Counted from the stretch's first letter, positions 25,342-33,817 are shown. The stretch: 33,971 nucleotides of DNA from an uncultured beta proteobacterium (GCA_903960915.1 CAJCCO010000086.1:1-33971), one strand, 5' to 3'. A program made the numbers and translations. Notes: a model not told the origin generated them from the letters alone.

Positions 25342-26640
25342 TTAAATCGGCAGGCGGTCGCGCAGCCGGTAGTAGCCGATCGAGGGCGCCAGAAACCAGG
25401 GGTTGCCGCTGTATAGCGGCCGGGTCTCAAACGCCAGCCCGTTCAGTGCGGTCTGTCCCTCTTTCAGGCCCAGCACCTGCTGACCGATGCGCATGCCAAA
25501 GTAGCTGGAGGTACCGACACCGGCGCCGCAGTAGCCCATGGCGTAGTGCATGCCCTCGTGCTTACCTAGGTGCATCAGTTCATCAAAGGTGTAAGCAACA
25601 AAACCGCACCACGAGTGGCTGATCGGCACCTCGGCCAGTTCAGGAAAAATGGTGGCCATGTCTGCATGCAGCTTGGGGCCACTCACGCGCGGGTTGGTTT
25701 CCTGGTGCGACACGCGGCCGCCGAACAAAATGCGTCGCCGGTCGGGCGAGGCGCGGTAGTAGAACACCACCTTGCGCGTGTCGCTGACGATGCGGTTCTT
25801 GGGGATCAGCCGGTCCATTAGGCCCTCGGGCAGCGGGTCTGTGGCGATCATGTAGCTGCCAATCGGGATCACGCGGCGCTGCAGCCAGGGGGTCAGGTTG
25901 CCGGTGTAGCCGTTGGTGGCAATTACCACATCACGCGCCAGCACAACACCACGCGCCGTGGTCACGCGAAACTGCGCGCCCTGCTTGTCGATGGCGCTGG
26001 CCGGGCAGCGCGGGGCTACCTGCACCCCGGCCGCCAGTGCCCGTTCCAGCAAGCCCTGGTGGTAGCGCGCCGGGTGTACCGAGCAATGCTGCTCATAGAC
26101 CACGCCACCCCAGTAGCCATCCGAGCCCAGTTCGCGCCGCTGTTCGGCGCGCGGCACCACATGGGCCCGCACCTCCAGGCCCTTGGGCTGCTTGGTCAGC
26201 TTGGCAGCCAGGGCTTCGTATTGCGCCGCATTGTGCGCAGCGTGAAAGCGCCCGACCTGGCCGAAGTCGCAGTCAATACCTTCGCTGCGCACAAACTCGG
26301 CGATCCAGGCCAGCGACTGCTGGCCCTCGCGCAGGATGCCAAAGGCACGCTCCTCACCGTGGCGCTTGGCCAGTTGGTCGAAGCCGGGTTTGATGCTGGT
26401 GGATATCTGTCCGCCATTGCGCGTGCTGCAGCCCCAGCCGGCTTCTTCGGCGTCCACCACCAGGGTGGAGCGGCCGCCGCGCGCGGTTTGCAGGGCGGCG
26501 TGCAGGCCGGTGTAGCCGGCGCCGATCACCAGCACGTCCACCGTGGCGGGCAGCACGGCATCCGGCAGGCTGGGCCGCTGGGCGTCGTCCCACCAGTAGG
26601 GCGTGGTTTTGCAGTGGGCCATCAGGTCGTCGTGGGTCAT
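25342..26640 (-). CDS. Gamma-glutamylputrescine oxidase-like FAD oxidoreductase (PuuB/OrdL family)
   Basis: A 432-residue flavoprotein starting with the PuuB-like PYWWDDAQRP (14-23). The FAD motif VLVIGAGYTGLHAAL spans 36-50, with VVDAEEAGWGCSTRNGGQIS (61-80) matching the conserved flavin-linking region of PuuB and OrdL proteins. A C-terminal YCGAGVGTSSYFGMRIG follows. PuuB oxidises the free amine end of a gamma-glutamylated diamine to an aldehyde. Its ATG overlaps the stop of the GMC gene (ATGA). With the GS-like, PuuD-like and ALDH genes it completes a Puu-like set. Confidence 0.92.
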   Translation of the reverse strand: MTHDDLMAHCKTTPYWWDDAQRPSLPDAVLPATVDVLVIGAGYTGLHAALQTARGGRSTLVVDAEEAGWGCSTRNGGQISTSIKPGFDQLAKRHGEERAFGILREGQQSLAWIAEFVRSEGIDCDFGQVGRFHAAHNAAQYEALAAKLTKQPKGLEVRAHVVPRAEQRRELGSDGYWGGVVYEQHCSVHPARYHQGLLERALAAGVQVAPRCPASAIDKQGAQFRVTTARGVVLARDVVIATNGYTGNLTPWLQRRVIPIGSYMIATDPLPEGLMDRLIPKNRIVSDTRKVVFYYRASPDRRRILFGGRVSHQETNPRVSGPKLHADMATIFPELAEVPISHSWCGFVAYTFDELMHLGKHEGMHYAMGYCGAGVGTSSYFGMRIGQQVLGLKEGQTALNGLAFETRPLYSGNPWFLAPSIGYYRLRDRLPI

Positions 26641-28265
26641 GGGGCATGTGTCCTGGTTGCGGCCAGCACCAGATCGGCGCCTTTTTCGGCCAGCATGAGG
26701 GTAGGGGCGTTGGTGTTGCCCGAGGTGAGGGTGGGGAAGACTGAGGCGTCAATCACTCGCAGGCCCTGTAGGCCATGCACGCGCAACTGGGCGTCCACCA
26801 CGGACTGGCGCGGGTCTGTGCCCATGCGGCAGGTGCTGACCGGGTGGAACACGGTGGAGGCGCGCTGCGCGATGTCGTCCATGATCTGGGCGTGCGACTG
26901 CACGCCGGGCCCGGGTGTGAGTTCTTGCTCAATCACGGCCTGAAAGGCGGGTGTGGCCGCCAGCCGGCGCACCAGGCTGGCGGCGGCGAACATGGCGTCT
27001 CGGTCATGTTGCGTGGCGAGCGAGTTGGGCACGATGCGCGGCGCTTGTAACGGGTCGGTACTGCGCAGCGTCAGGTGGCCGCGGCTGTCGGGCCGGCAGG
27101 GCTGCGCGCTCAGGGCAAAGCCGGGAAAGGCGTCGGGCGCCGTCAGCTCACGCTTTCCCGGCACCGCGCGCTGGTAGCTCAACGGCGAGAAATAGAGCTG
27201 CATGTCGGGGTGCGCCAGCCCCTCGCGCGAGCGGCAAAAACCACCGCCTTGGTTGACGCTGAGCGCCAGCGGGCCGCGCCGGGTGGTCAGGTACTGCAGG
27301 CCGGCCCAGAGCTTGGCCGGCCAGGGCCCCAGCTGGTTGTTGAGCGTGGGCACGCGGGAGCGGTACACATAGTCGATGCACAGGTGATCTTGCAGGTGCT
27401 GGCCCACGGCCGGGCTGTCCAGCACCAGCGGCAGTTGCAGCGCCGCCAGCGCGCCCGCTGGGCCTACCCCGGACAGCTGCAGCAGCTGCGGTGTGTTGAT
27501 GGCACCAGCCGCCACAATTACCTCGCAGCGGGCGCGGCTGCTGTGGCGCTGGCCGTGCTGCAGGTACTCGACACCGGTAGCGCGCAGCCCGTCAAAACAG
27601 ATGCGCGTGGCCAGCGCGCCGGTCTCGACCCGCAAATTGGCGCGCCGCCGCGCCGGGCGCAGGTAGGCGCTGCTGGCCGAGGCCCGTACGCCATGGCGGG
27701 TGGTGATCTGGTTGATGGCCACGCCCTCGTTGGAGGCGCCGTTGATGTCGGGGTTGCGCACCAGGCCGAGCTGCTCACCGGCGCGCAGGTAGACCTCGCA
27801 CAGCGGGTGCACCTGGCTGGAGACGTCGCTCACCTGCATCGGCCCATTGGCACCTCGGGTTTCGCTGGGTCCGTGCGGACTGTCTTCGAGCTTCTTGAAA
27901 TAGGGCAGCACATCGGCCCAGCCCCAGCCGGTATTGCCCAGTGCAGCCCAGTCGTCAAAGTCCCGCTGCTGACCGCGTATGAAGACCATGGCGTTGATGC
28001 TGCTGGAGCCGCCCAACACCTTGCCGCGCGGCCAGTAACCTTGACGCTCAGCCAGCCCCGGATCGGGCTCGGTGCGGTACATCCAGTTGACCTTGGGGTT
28101 GTAGAAAGACATGCCGTAGCCAATCGGGGCTTTCAGCCAGAAGCGCTGGTCACTGCCGCCGGCCTCCAGCAGCAGCACGCGGTGCCGCCCGCACGCGGTC
28201 AACCGGTTGGCCAGCACACAGCCGGCCGATCCGGCGCCAACTACGATGAAATCAAATTCGCTCAT
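26637..28265 (-). CDS. GMC-family FAD alcohol oxidoreductase (choline dehydrogenase-like)
   Basis: A 542-residue GMC flavoenzyme. FAD motif VVGAGSAGCVLANRL is near residues 8-22, GMC signature 1 is at GGSSSINAMVFIRGQQRDFD, and GMC signature 2 at GAINTPQLLQLSGVGP. The catalytic histidine is in VFHPVSTCRMG, followed by TSGNTNAPTLMLAEKGAD. Members oxidise primary alcohols such as choline to aldehydes. It is the first gene of the leftward operon and its upstream gap carries a motif shared with the MocR promoter. Its stop overlaps the PuuB-like gene. It suggests that an alcohol group must be oxidised in this pathway. Confidence 0.93.
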   Translation of the reverse strand: MSEFDFIVVGAGSAGCVLANRLTACGRHRVLLLEAGGSDQRFWLKAPIGYGMSFYNPKVNWMYRTEPDPGLAERQGYWPRGKVLGGSSSINAMVFIRGQQRDFDDWAALGNTGWGWADVLPYFKKLEDSPHGPSETRGANGPMQVSDVSSQVHPLCEVYLRAGEQLGLVRNPDINGASNEGVAINQITTRHGVRASASSAYLRPARRRANLRVETGALATRICFDGLRATGVEYLQHGQRHSSRARCEVIVAAGAINTPQLLQLSGVGPAGALAALQLPLVLDSPAVGQHLQDHLCIDYVYRSRVPTLNNQLGPWPAKLWAGLQYLTTRRGPLALSVNQGGGFCRSREGLAHPDMQLYFSPLSYQRAVPGKRELTAPDAFPGFALSAQPCRPDSRGHLTLRSTDPLQAPRIVPNSLATQHDRDAMFAAASLVRRLAATPAFQAVIEQELTPGPGVQSHAQIMDDIAQRASTVFHPVSTCRMGTDPRQSVVDAQLRVHGLQGLRVIDASVFPTLTSGNTNAPTLMLAEKGADLVLAATRTHAP

Positions 28266-28302
28266 TCGCTTGCCATTAAATACGACATGCGGATCATCCC
28301 AC

Positions 28303-28327
28303 TGGTATTGGATGGGTGCACAGGTCC
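28303..28327 (-). promoter_or_regulatory. Candidate MocR operator upstream of the GMC-first operon
   Basis: On the minus strand this 25-bp block starts GGACCTGTGCACCCA and ends CCAATACCA. It aligns with the block at 29965-29990 beside the mocR/enolase pair at 21 of 25 positions with a single one-base gap. It contains ATACCA, the hexamer known as the GabR half-site in Bacillus. It is 38 bp or more upstream of the GMC start codon, a reasonable promoter-proximal location. The regulator assignment is inferred. Confidence 0.55.
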
Positions 28328-28355
28328 GCTTTAGCCAAAATTACAGGCCACGAGT

Positions 28356-28403
28356 GAACTAGTGGACTAGCGGACTAGCGGACTAGCGGACTAGCGGGCT
28401 TGC
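28356..28403. repeat. 8-bp tandem repeat (GGACTAGC) overlapping the end of the MocR gene
   Basis: Four perfect GGACTAGC copies run 28364-28395, with a degenerate copy on each side (GAACTAGT at 28356-28363 and GGGCTTGC at 28396-28403). Every minus-strand unit contains TAG, and the MocR stop codon (28391-28393) is the TAG of the repeat unit closest to the gene. Copy number can therefore change without altering the protein. It lies between mocR and the GMC operon promoter. Confidence 0.85.
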
Positions 28404-29911
28404 GTCTTTCGCTTGCCGGCCAGGCTTAGGCGGGCTTCCAGCACCTGCGCCAGCACCTCAACGCCAGCGGTGATCAGCTTGGGCGAGACGCCGGCATAGC
28501 CCATCACCAGGCCGTTGACCGCCACAGGTGCCAGCGCAAATCGGCTGATCGGAGAAACCGTCACTTGTCGCTGCTCGGCATCGCGGGAGATGGCCGTTTC
28601 CGACATTGAAGCAGGCAGCAACGCAATGGTGTGCAGGCCGCCGTGTGTTGGCTGTACATCAAGCAGGCCGGTCAGTCGCTGGTGTGCAGCGGCCAGCAGT
28701 ACATCGTGGCGCTCCCGGTAAATCAGGCGCATGCGACGCACATGCGACGCAAAATATCCTTCGTCGATAAATTCGGCCACCATCGCCTGGGTATGCGAGG
28801 GCACGCCCGGCAAAAACTTGCTCATGATGGTGCCAAAGGTGTCTACCAGCGTCGGCGGCACCAGCACGTAGCCCAAGCGCAGTGCCGGAAACAGCGACTT
28901 GCTGAAGGTGCCAACATAAATCACCTGGCCGTTGGTGTCCACGCTCTTGAGCGTGGGCGGCGGCCGTCCGGTGAAGAAGAATTCGCCGTCATAGTCGTCC
29001 TCAATCACCCATGCGCCAGCGCGCTCGGCGGCGTTCAGCAGAGCAAAGCGACGCTCAAGGCTCATCACGTTGCCCATTGGTTGCTGGTGGGACGGCGTCA
29101 CAAAAGCCAGCCGGAACTGCGGGCTCAGGCGCAGTGCCTCGTCCACCCGCAAGCCTTCGGCATCAACCGGAACGGGCACTAGGTTAGCGCCGCAAGCGAT
29201 CAGGCTGTTGCGCGCACCGATGGCGCCGGGGTTTTCAAACCACACGTTCTCGCCCGGGTTGAGCAGGGTCGAGCCAATCAGGTGAAAAGCCTGCTGCGCG
29301 CCACCAACGATAAAAATTTGTTCGGCTTCGCAGGCGATGCCGCGGTTGACGCGCAGGTGCGAGGCCAGCGCGCGGCGCAATTGGGGCAAGCCGTCCGGGT
29401 CGCCATAGCCCAGGATGTCGTCACGTGCGCCACGCAGATACTTGGCCGACAGACGCGCCCATTGCGCCATCGGAAACACATCAAACGCTGGCAGCGCGGT
29501 GGTGAAGGCGCGAGCCATGTGCGGTAGCCGCTTGCGGTCACCAAAGCGGCTCACCGCCTGCGCCATCATGCCGGACAGTTTCGGTGCGGAGTGCACCAGC
29601 GGCGGCGCATCGGGCTGCTGCGGCTTGGGTCGGCTTACGTTGAGCACGGCACTGACAAAGGTGCCGGCGCCGGTGCGGGACTCCAGCAACCCCTCGGCCA
29701 CCAGGCGGTCAAAAACCTCTATCACGGTGTTACGCGACAGGCCCAAGTCGCGCGCCAGTGTGCGGCTGGCCGGAAGGCGTTCACCAGCCAAAAAGCCACC
29801 CGTCAAAATCATTTCGCGAAGCGCAATGCACAGCTGGGTGCTGACCGGCTGTTGGGCTTCACGGTTGATCTGGATCGACAGAAGTAGCGAGCCGCCTGCG
29901 CGTTTGACCAT
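28391..29911 (-). CDS. MocR-type regulator (GntR wHTH fused to aminotransferase domain)
   Basis: A 506-residue MocR/GabR protein. The winged HTH occupies about residues 11-86 (ALREMILTGGFLAGERLPAS, RTLARDLGLSRNTVIEVFDR). A linker rich in proline leads to a fold-type-I aminotransferase domain with ILGYGDPDGLPQLRRAL, VTPSHQQPMGNVMS, EDDYDGEF (Asp305-Asp306-Tyr307) and the PLP lysine in GTFSKSLFPALRLG (Lys338). ATG 29911 is chosen; the frame is open much further upstream but that stretch runs antisense through the enolase gene. MocR proteins sense amines or PLP adducts and activate neighbouring genes. It is divergent from the enolase-like gene and upstream of the oxidase operon. Confidence 0.92.
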   Translation of the reverse strand: MVKRAGGSLLLSIQINREAQQPVSTQLCIALREMILTGGFLAGERLPASRTLARDLGLSRNTVIEVFDRLVAEGLLESRTGAGTFVSAVLNVSRPKPQQPDAPPLVHSAPKLSGMMAQAVSRFGDRKRLPHMARAFTTALPAFDVFPMAQWARLSAKYLRGARDDILGYGDPDGLPQLRRALASHLRVNRGIACEAEQIFIVGGAQQAFHLIGSTLLNPGENVWFENPGAIGARNSLIACGANLVPVPVDAEGLRVDEALRLSPQFRLAFVTPSHQQPMGNVMSLERRFALLNAAERAGAWVIEDDYDGEFFFTGRPPPTLKSVDTNGQVIYVGTFSKSLFPALRLGYVLVPPTLVDTFGTIMSKFLPGVPSHTQAMVAEFIDEGYFASHVRRMRLIYRERHDVLLAAAHQRLTGLLDVQPTHGGLHTIALLPASMSETAISRDAEQRQVTVSPISRFALAPVAVNGLVMGYAGVSPKLITAGVEVLAQVLEARLSLAGKRKTQAR

Positions 29912-29932
29912 CAGGAGTGGGGCATAAAAATC

Positions 29933-29961
29933 ATCACAATATGGTATCACCCATTGTTCAA
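29933..29961 (-). promoter_or_regulatory. Candidate mocR promoter
   Basis: Reading leftward, TTGAAC (29956-29961) and TGTGAT (29933-29938) are 17 bp apart, each matching the sigma-70 hexamers at four of six positions. The ATACCA half-site lies inside the spacer, so regulator binding there would interfere with RNA polymerase and fit autorepression. It is modest evidence from pattern alone. Confidence 0.4.
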
Positions 29962-29990
29962 AATGGACCTGTGAGTCCACCCAATTACCA
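29942..29990. promoter_or_regulatory. Candidate MocR operator between mocR and the enolase-like gene
   Basis: This stretch holds TGGTAT (29942-29947), AATGGACCT (29962-29970), a small dyad TGGAC/GTCCA (29964-29968 and 29975-29979) and TTACCA (29985-29990), so TGGTA half-sites face each other around a GGACC centre. The TGGTAT-N14-AATGG arrangement recurs with identical spacing before the polyamine-type binding-protein gene, and the right half recurs before the GMC operon. It sits in the 93-bp divergent gap, the normal place for a MocR site. Confidence 0.6.
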
Positions 29991-30004
29991 ACGATCATCA
30001 GTCC

Positions 30005-31108
30005 ATGAAGATCCAACGAATCGAAACTTTTTCCGACCCATTTGTCAGCTTTACCCGGGTGACTGCCGAAGACGGCAGCCAGGGCTGGGGCCAAGTGTCC
30101 ACTTACCACGCCGACCTCACGGCGCAAATTCTGCACCGCCAGGTGGCGCCCTGGGCCCTGGGTCACGACGCAACGGACATCCATGGTCTGAGCGCGCTGG
30201 TGCCAGAGCGCGAGCACAAGTTTCCGGGCTCGCACCTGTACCGGGCACTGTGCGGGGTCGAGACCGCGCTGTGGGACCGGCTGGGCAAGGCCGAGGGCAA
30301 GCCGGTGTGCGAGTTGCTGGGCGGCGCGCCGCGGCGCCTGCGCGCCTACGCCTCGTCTATGAAGCGCGACATCACGCCCAAGGATGAGGTGCGCCGACTG
30401 CAGGGCTTGCGCGACCAGTATGGCTTTGACGCCTTCAAGTTCAGAGTGGGCGCTGAATACGGCCACGACAAGGACGAGTGGCCCGGCCGCACCGAAGAAA
30501 TTGTGCCCGCCATGCGCCAGGGCCTAGGCGATGCTGTGGAACTGCTGGTGGACGCCAACAGCTGTTACTCGCCGGCTCGCGCCATCTAGGTCGGCCGCCT
30601 GTTGGAGGCCAACGGCATCTGCCATTTCGAGGAGCCCTGCCCGTACTGGGAGTTGGAGCAAACCCGTACCGTGCGTGAGGCTTTGTCGATTGACGTGACC
30701 GGTGGTGAGCAGGACTGCTACCTGCCGATGTGGAAGCACATGATCGCCATGCACGCGGTGGACATCGTGCAGCCCGACGTCTGCTACATGGGCGGCATGG
30801 TGCGCAGCCAGCAGGTGGCGCAAATGGCGCACGCGGCCGGCCTGCCCTGCACGCCGCACAGCGCCAACCTGTCGCTGGTGACGCTGTTCACCATGCACCT
30901 GCTTTGCGCCATTCCCAACCCTGGCAAGTACCTGGAGTTCTCCATCGAGGGCTCCGACTATTACCCCTGGCAGGAGGGTTTGTATGTGGAGTCTCCCTAC
31001 AAGATCAAGGATGGCCATATCGAGTTGCCGGCCGGTCCGGGCTGGGGCGTAGAGATCCACCCCGACTGGCTGCAACGCGCCAGCTACCAGATGAGCGAGG
31101 TGAGCTGA
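30005..31108 (+). pseudogene. Mandelate racemase/muconate lactonizing enzyme (enolase superfamily) gene, interrupted by in-frame TAG
   Basis: The frame runs 367 codons from MKIQRIETFSDPFVSF to QMSEVS, but codon 195 (30587-30589) is TAG. Homology-type features continue without a shift on both sides: FKFRVG (Lys145, Arg147) and LLVDANS (metal ligand Asp183) before it, EEPCP (Glu209), GGEQD (Glu235), QPDVCYMGG (Asp258) and TPHSAN (His285) after it. Thus three metal ligands and the base pair are split by the stop, and the 194-residue product would be inactive. A single G-to-T change from GAG is the simplest origin. Read through, it would be a dehydratase or racemase of a sugar or hydroxy acid. 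Confidence 0.9.
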
Positions 31109-32602
31109 GTGACCCCTGAACTTCAGCGCTGGGTGCAGGAGGCACAGGCCACCGGCACGCTGGCAGGTTTGCCGGACTGCCACTTCATTGACGGCGCAGC
31201 CGTGGCCTCTGCCGATGGCGGCACCATGGAGACGCTGGACCCCGGCACGGGCCGGGTGTTTGCCCGGTTTGCCGCCGGGCAGGCGGCGGATGTTGATGCC
31301 GCCGTGCAAGCGGCCAACCGCGCCCTCAAAGGCCCCTGGCGCGACATGACGCCGGCACAGCGCGGCCGCGTGCTGCACCGGGTGGCGGCGCTGATTCGGG
31401 CCAATGCAGCGCGCCTGGCCGTGGTTGAAACTTTGGATTCCGGCAAGCGGCTGGTGGAGGCCTTGGGCGACGTGGCAGGTGCCGCCAACTGCTTTGACTA
31501 TTACGCTGGTGCTTGCGATAAGCACCAGGGCGACAGCCTGCCGCTGGGGCCGGACTACCTGGCCTACACCCTGAATGAGCCGGTAGGCGTCACCGCCCAT
31601 ATCATCCCCTGGAACTACCCCCTGTCCACCGCCGCACGCGGCCTGGCGCCGGCACTGGCCGCCGGCTGCACCGTGGTGGCCAAACCGGCAGAACAAACGC
31701 CGCTCACCGCGCTGATGCTGGCCGAGCTGTGCCTCCAGGCCGGTGTGCCGGCTGGGGTCTGCAATGTGGTGACCGGCACCGGGCGCGACGCTGGCGCGGC
31801 GCTGGTGCGCCACCCCGGCATCCACCACATCACCTTCACCGGCTCGGTCAATACCGGCATTGATGTGATGCGCTCGGCCGCACCCAACATCACCCGGCTG
31901 GTGCTGGAGCTGGGTGGCAAGTCGCCGCTGCTGGTGCTGGCCGATGCCGATTTGGACCAGGCTGCCGACAACGTGATGGGCGCTATTTTTGAGAACGCCG
32001 GGCAGATTTGCTCTGCTGGCTCGCGCCTGCTGGTAGCGCGCGCTGTGCATGAGCAACTGGTGGCACGGGTGGCGGCGCGTGCGCAGGCCCTGAGCCTGGG
32101 CCATGGCCTGCGCGATCCCGGCATGGGCCCGTTGAGTTCCGAGGCGCACCTGAACAAGGTGGCGGGCTACGTGGAACGGGCGCGGGCGCGCGGTGTGACG
32201 GTGCGTACCGGAGGAAACATCCGGCCAGACCCGCAGACGGGGCTAGGCTGGTTTTATGAACCCACCGTGCTCGACAACCTTGCGCCTACTGACGAGGCAG
32301 TGCAGGAAGAAATTTTTGGTCCCGTGCTTTGCGTACAGGTGTTTGACGACCTGTCTGAGGCGGTGACGCTGGCCAATGGCACGCCGTTCGGTTTGGTGGC
32401 TGGCGTCTTTACCCGCGACCTGAGTACCGCGCACCGGCTGGCACGTGACATCGACGCCGGGCAGGTCTACCTCAATGAGTACTTTGCAGGTGGTATCTCG
32501 GTGCCTTTTGGTGGCAACAAGCGCTCTGGCTTTGGCCGCGAAAAAGGACTGGAAGCACTGCGCAGCTACAGTAAGACAAAGAGCGTGGTAGCGCGTTTGT
32601 GA
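31109..32602 (+). CDS. NAD-dependent aldehyde dehydrogenase (betaine-aldehyde/aminoaldehyde type)
   Basis: A 497-residue ALDH with the usual full length. Motifs: IIPWNYPLSTAARGLAPALA (165-184), AKPAEQTPL, FTGSVNTG, general base LELGGKSP (Glu267) and nucleophile GQICSAG (Cys301), then EEIFGPVLCV. The layout resembles BetB and PuuC-like enzymes that oxidise aminoaldehydes. It starts with GTG directly after the enolase-like stop (TGA then GTG, no gap), so translation is likely coupled. The amber codon upstream could therefore reduce its expression by polarity. It is the second ALDH of the cluster. Confidence 0.94.
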   Translation: MTPELQRWVQEAQATGTLAGLPDCHFIDGAAVASADGGTMETLDPGTGRVFARFAAGQAADVDAAVQAANRALKGPWRDMTPAQRGRVLHRVAALIRANAARLAVVETLDSGKRLVEALGDVAGAANCFDYYAGACDKHQGDSLPLGPDYLAYTLNEPVGVTAHIIPWNYPLSTAARGLAPALAAGCTVVAKPAEQTPLTALMLAELCLQAGVPAGVCNVVTGTGRDAGAALVRHPGIHHITFTGSVNTGIDVMRSAAPNITRLVLELGGKSPLLVLADADLDQAADNVMGAIFENAGQICSAGSRLLVARAVHEQLVARVAARAQALSLGHGLRDPGMGPLSSEAHLNKVAGYVERARARGVTVRTGGNIRPDPQTGLGWFYEPTVLDNLAPTDEAVQEEIFGPVLCVQVFDDLSEAVTLANGTPFGLVAGVFTRDLSTAHRLARDIDAGQVYLNEYFAGGISVPFGGNKRSGFGREKGLEALRSYSKTKSVVARL

Positions 32603-32613
32603 GCGCCATCGGC

Positions 32614-32655
32614 TTGTCATATTGGTATGTTGATGTTTTGAGAATGGCCCTAGTG
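32614..32655 (+). promoter_or_regulatory. Candidate MocR operator and promoter upstream of the binding-protein gene
   Basis: The 147-bp gap 32603-32749 contains TGGTAT (32623-32628) followed exactly 14 bp later by AATGGCCCT (32643-32651), the same arrangement and spacing as at 29942-29970. A -35-like TTGTCA (32614-32619, five of six) lies just upstream, but no convincing -10 was found. It suggests separate, co-regulated transcription of the importer. Confidence 0.45.
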
Positions 32656-32749
32656 CGAAGACCACCCGGTTTCTAAAGTGGGGAACCGGGAGACATGCCA
32701 GGCCACACCGGTGCTGGTACACCTACAAGTTTTTAACAGGAGTGTTGCG

Positions 32750-33805
32750 ATGATGATGAAGCGTTTCAAGAACCGTTGCGTGGCGCTGGCCACGGCAGCC
32801 CTGGCGACTGGTTTTGCCGGTCATGCGGCGGCCCAGTTGACCGTGGTGTCTTTTGGTGGCTCATATCAGGATGCCCAAAGCAAGTCCTTATTTGTGCCAG
32901 CGGCCAAGGCCCTTGGCCTCAATATCAAGGAAGAAACCTATACCGGTATTGCCGCCGTGGCGCTGCAGGTTAAGGCTGGCGCCGTGACCTGGGACGTGGT
33001 CACCAGCGGCTCAGGTGGTGCGGCGCGCTCGGGTGCCGAAGGCATGCTGGAGCCGCTCGACTACAAGATGATCGATGTGTCCAATTTCGTGCCGGGCTCT
33101 GCCCAGCCGTTTTATGTGTGCGGTGATGTGTTCTCCACCGTCCTGGCCTGGAACACCAAGACCTACGGCGATAAGGGCCCGCAGAACTGGGCAGATTTTT
33201 GGGACGTGAAGAAGTTTCCTGGCAAGCGCTCCTACCGCAAGGGCGGCGAGGGCGTGCTGGAGCCGGCCCTGATGGCCGATGGCGTGCCAGCCAACAAGGT
33301 GTACGAGGTGCTGTCGGCCCCTGGTGGCATTGAGCGCGCCATTAAGAAAATCAAAGAACTCAAGCCGCACGTGGCGGTGTGGTGGTCCTCCGGCGCGCAG
33401 CATGCGCAACTGATGAAGGACGGCGAGGTCGACATGGTCACCGGCTGGAACGGCCGCTTCGACGTGGTGGCCAAGGATGGTGCCAAGGTTGCCTACACCT
33501 TCAACCAGGGCCTGGCTGACTATGATTGCTACGCCATCCCTAAAGGCGCTCCGAACAAGGCCAACGCCATGAAGTTCCTCAGCGAGATCAGCAAAGCGCC
33601 TTACCAGGCTGAGTTCACCAAGTACATCACCTACGGCCCGACCAACAAGAAGGCCTATGAGGGCAATGCCATCCCGGCCGCCTACGCCAAGACCCTGCCG
33701 TCGCACCCGGACAATCAGGCCAAGCAGTTGCCGATTGACCAAAGCTGGTACATCAAGAATGGTGCCCGGGCATCGGCCCTGTTCCAGGACATGCTGACCG
33801 AGTGA
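32750..33805 (+). CDS. Polyamine-type ABC transporter substrate-binding protein (PotD/PotF-like)
   Basis: A 351-residue family-1 binding protein with a Sec signal ending GHAAAQ near residue 29, then LTVVSFGGSYQDAQSKSLF, the opening typical of spermidine/putrescine-type proteins. Later features are VTWDVVTSGSGGAARSGAEG, LEPLDYKMIDVSNFVPG, KKFPGKRSYRKGGEGVLEPA and WWSSGAQHAQLMKDGEVDMV. The ATG at 32750 is chosen, the first of three consecutive ATG codons, with AGGAG at 32738-32742; the frame is open upstream but lacks a signal. It is followed by an ATPase gene. It is likely to deliver an amine substrate, but the exact ligand is unknown. Confidence 0.92.
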   Translation: MMMKRFKNRCVALATAALATGFAGHAAAQLTVVSFGGSYQDAQSKSLFVPAAKALGLNIKEETYTGIAAVALQVKAGAVTWDVVTSGSGGAARSGAEGMLEPLDYKMIDVSNFVPGSAQPFYVCGDVFSTVLAWNTKTYGDKGPQNWADFWDVKKFPGKRSYRKGGEGVLEPALMADGVPANKVYEVLSAPGGIERAIKKIKELKPHVAVWWSSGAQHAQLMKDGEVDMVTGWNGRFDVVAKDGAKVAYTFNQGLADYDCYAIPKGAPNKANAMKFLSEISKAPYQAEFTKYITYGPTNKKAYEGNAIPAAYAKTLPSHPDNQAKQLPIDQSWYIKNGARASALFQDMLTE

Positions 33806-33817
33806 GTCTTTGACCGA

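Noticed and set aside
27075..28334. A 419-codon plus-strand frame opposite the GMC gene
   Set aside because: The minus strand encodes all GMC signatures; the plus frame has no domain-like pattern.
29912..30466. N-terminal extension of the MocR frame by 185 codons
   Set aside because: It would run antisense through the enolase-like gene, while the wHTH begins within about 12 residues of ATG 29911 as in other MocR proteins.
30524..32149. A 541-codon open frame on the minus strand opposite the enolase-like and ALDH genes
   Set aside because: It is antisense to recognisable catalytic motifs, has a His/Gln/Arg-rich composition typical of GC-rich shadow frames and no family resemblance.
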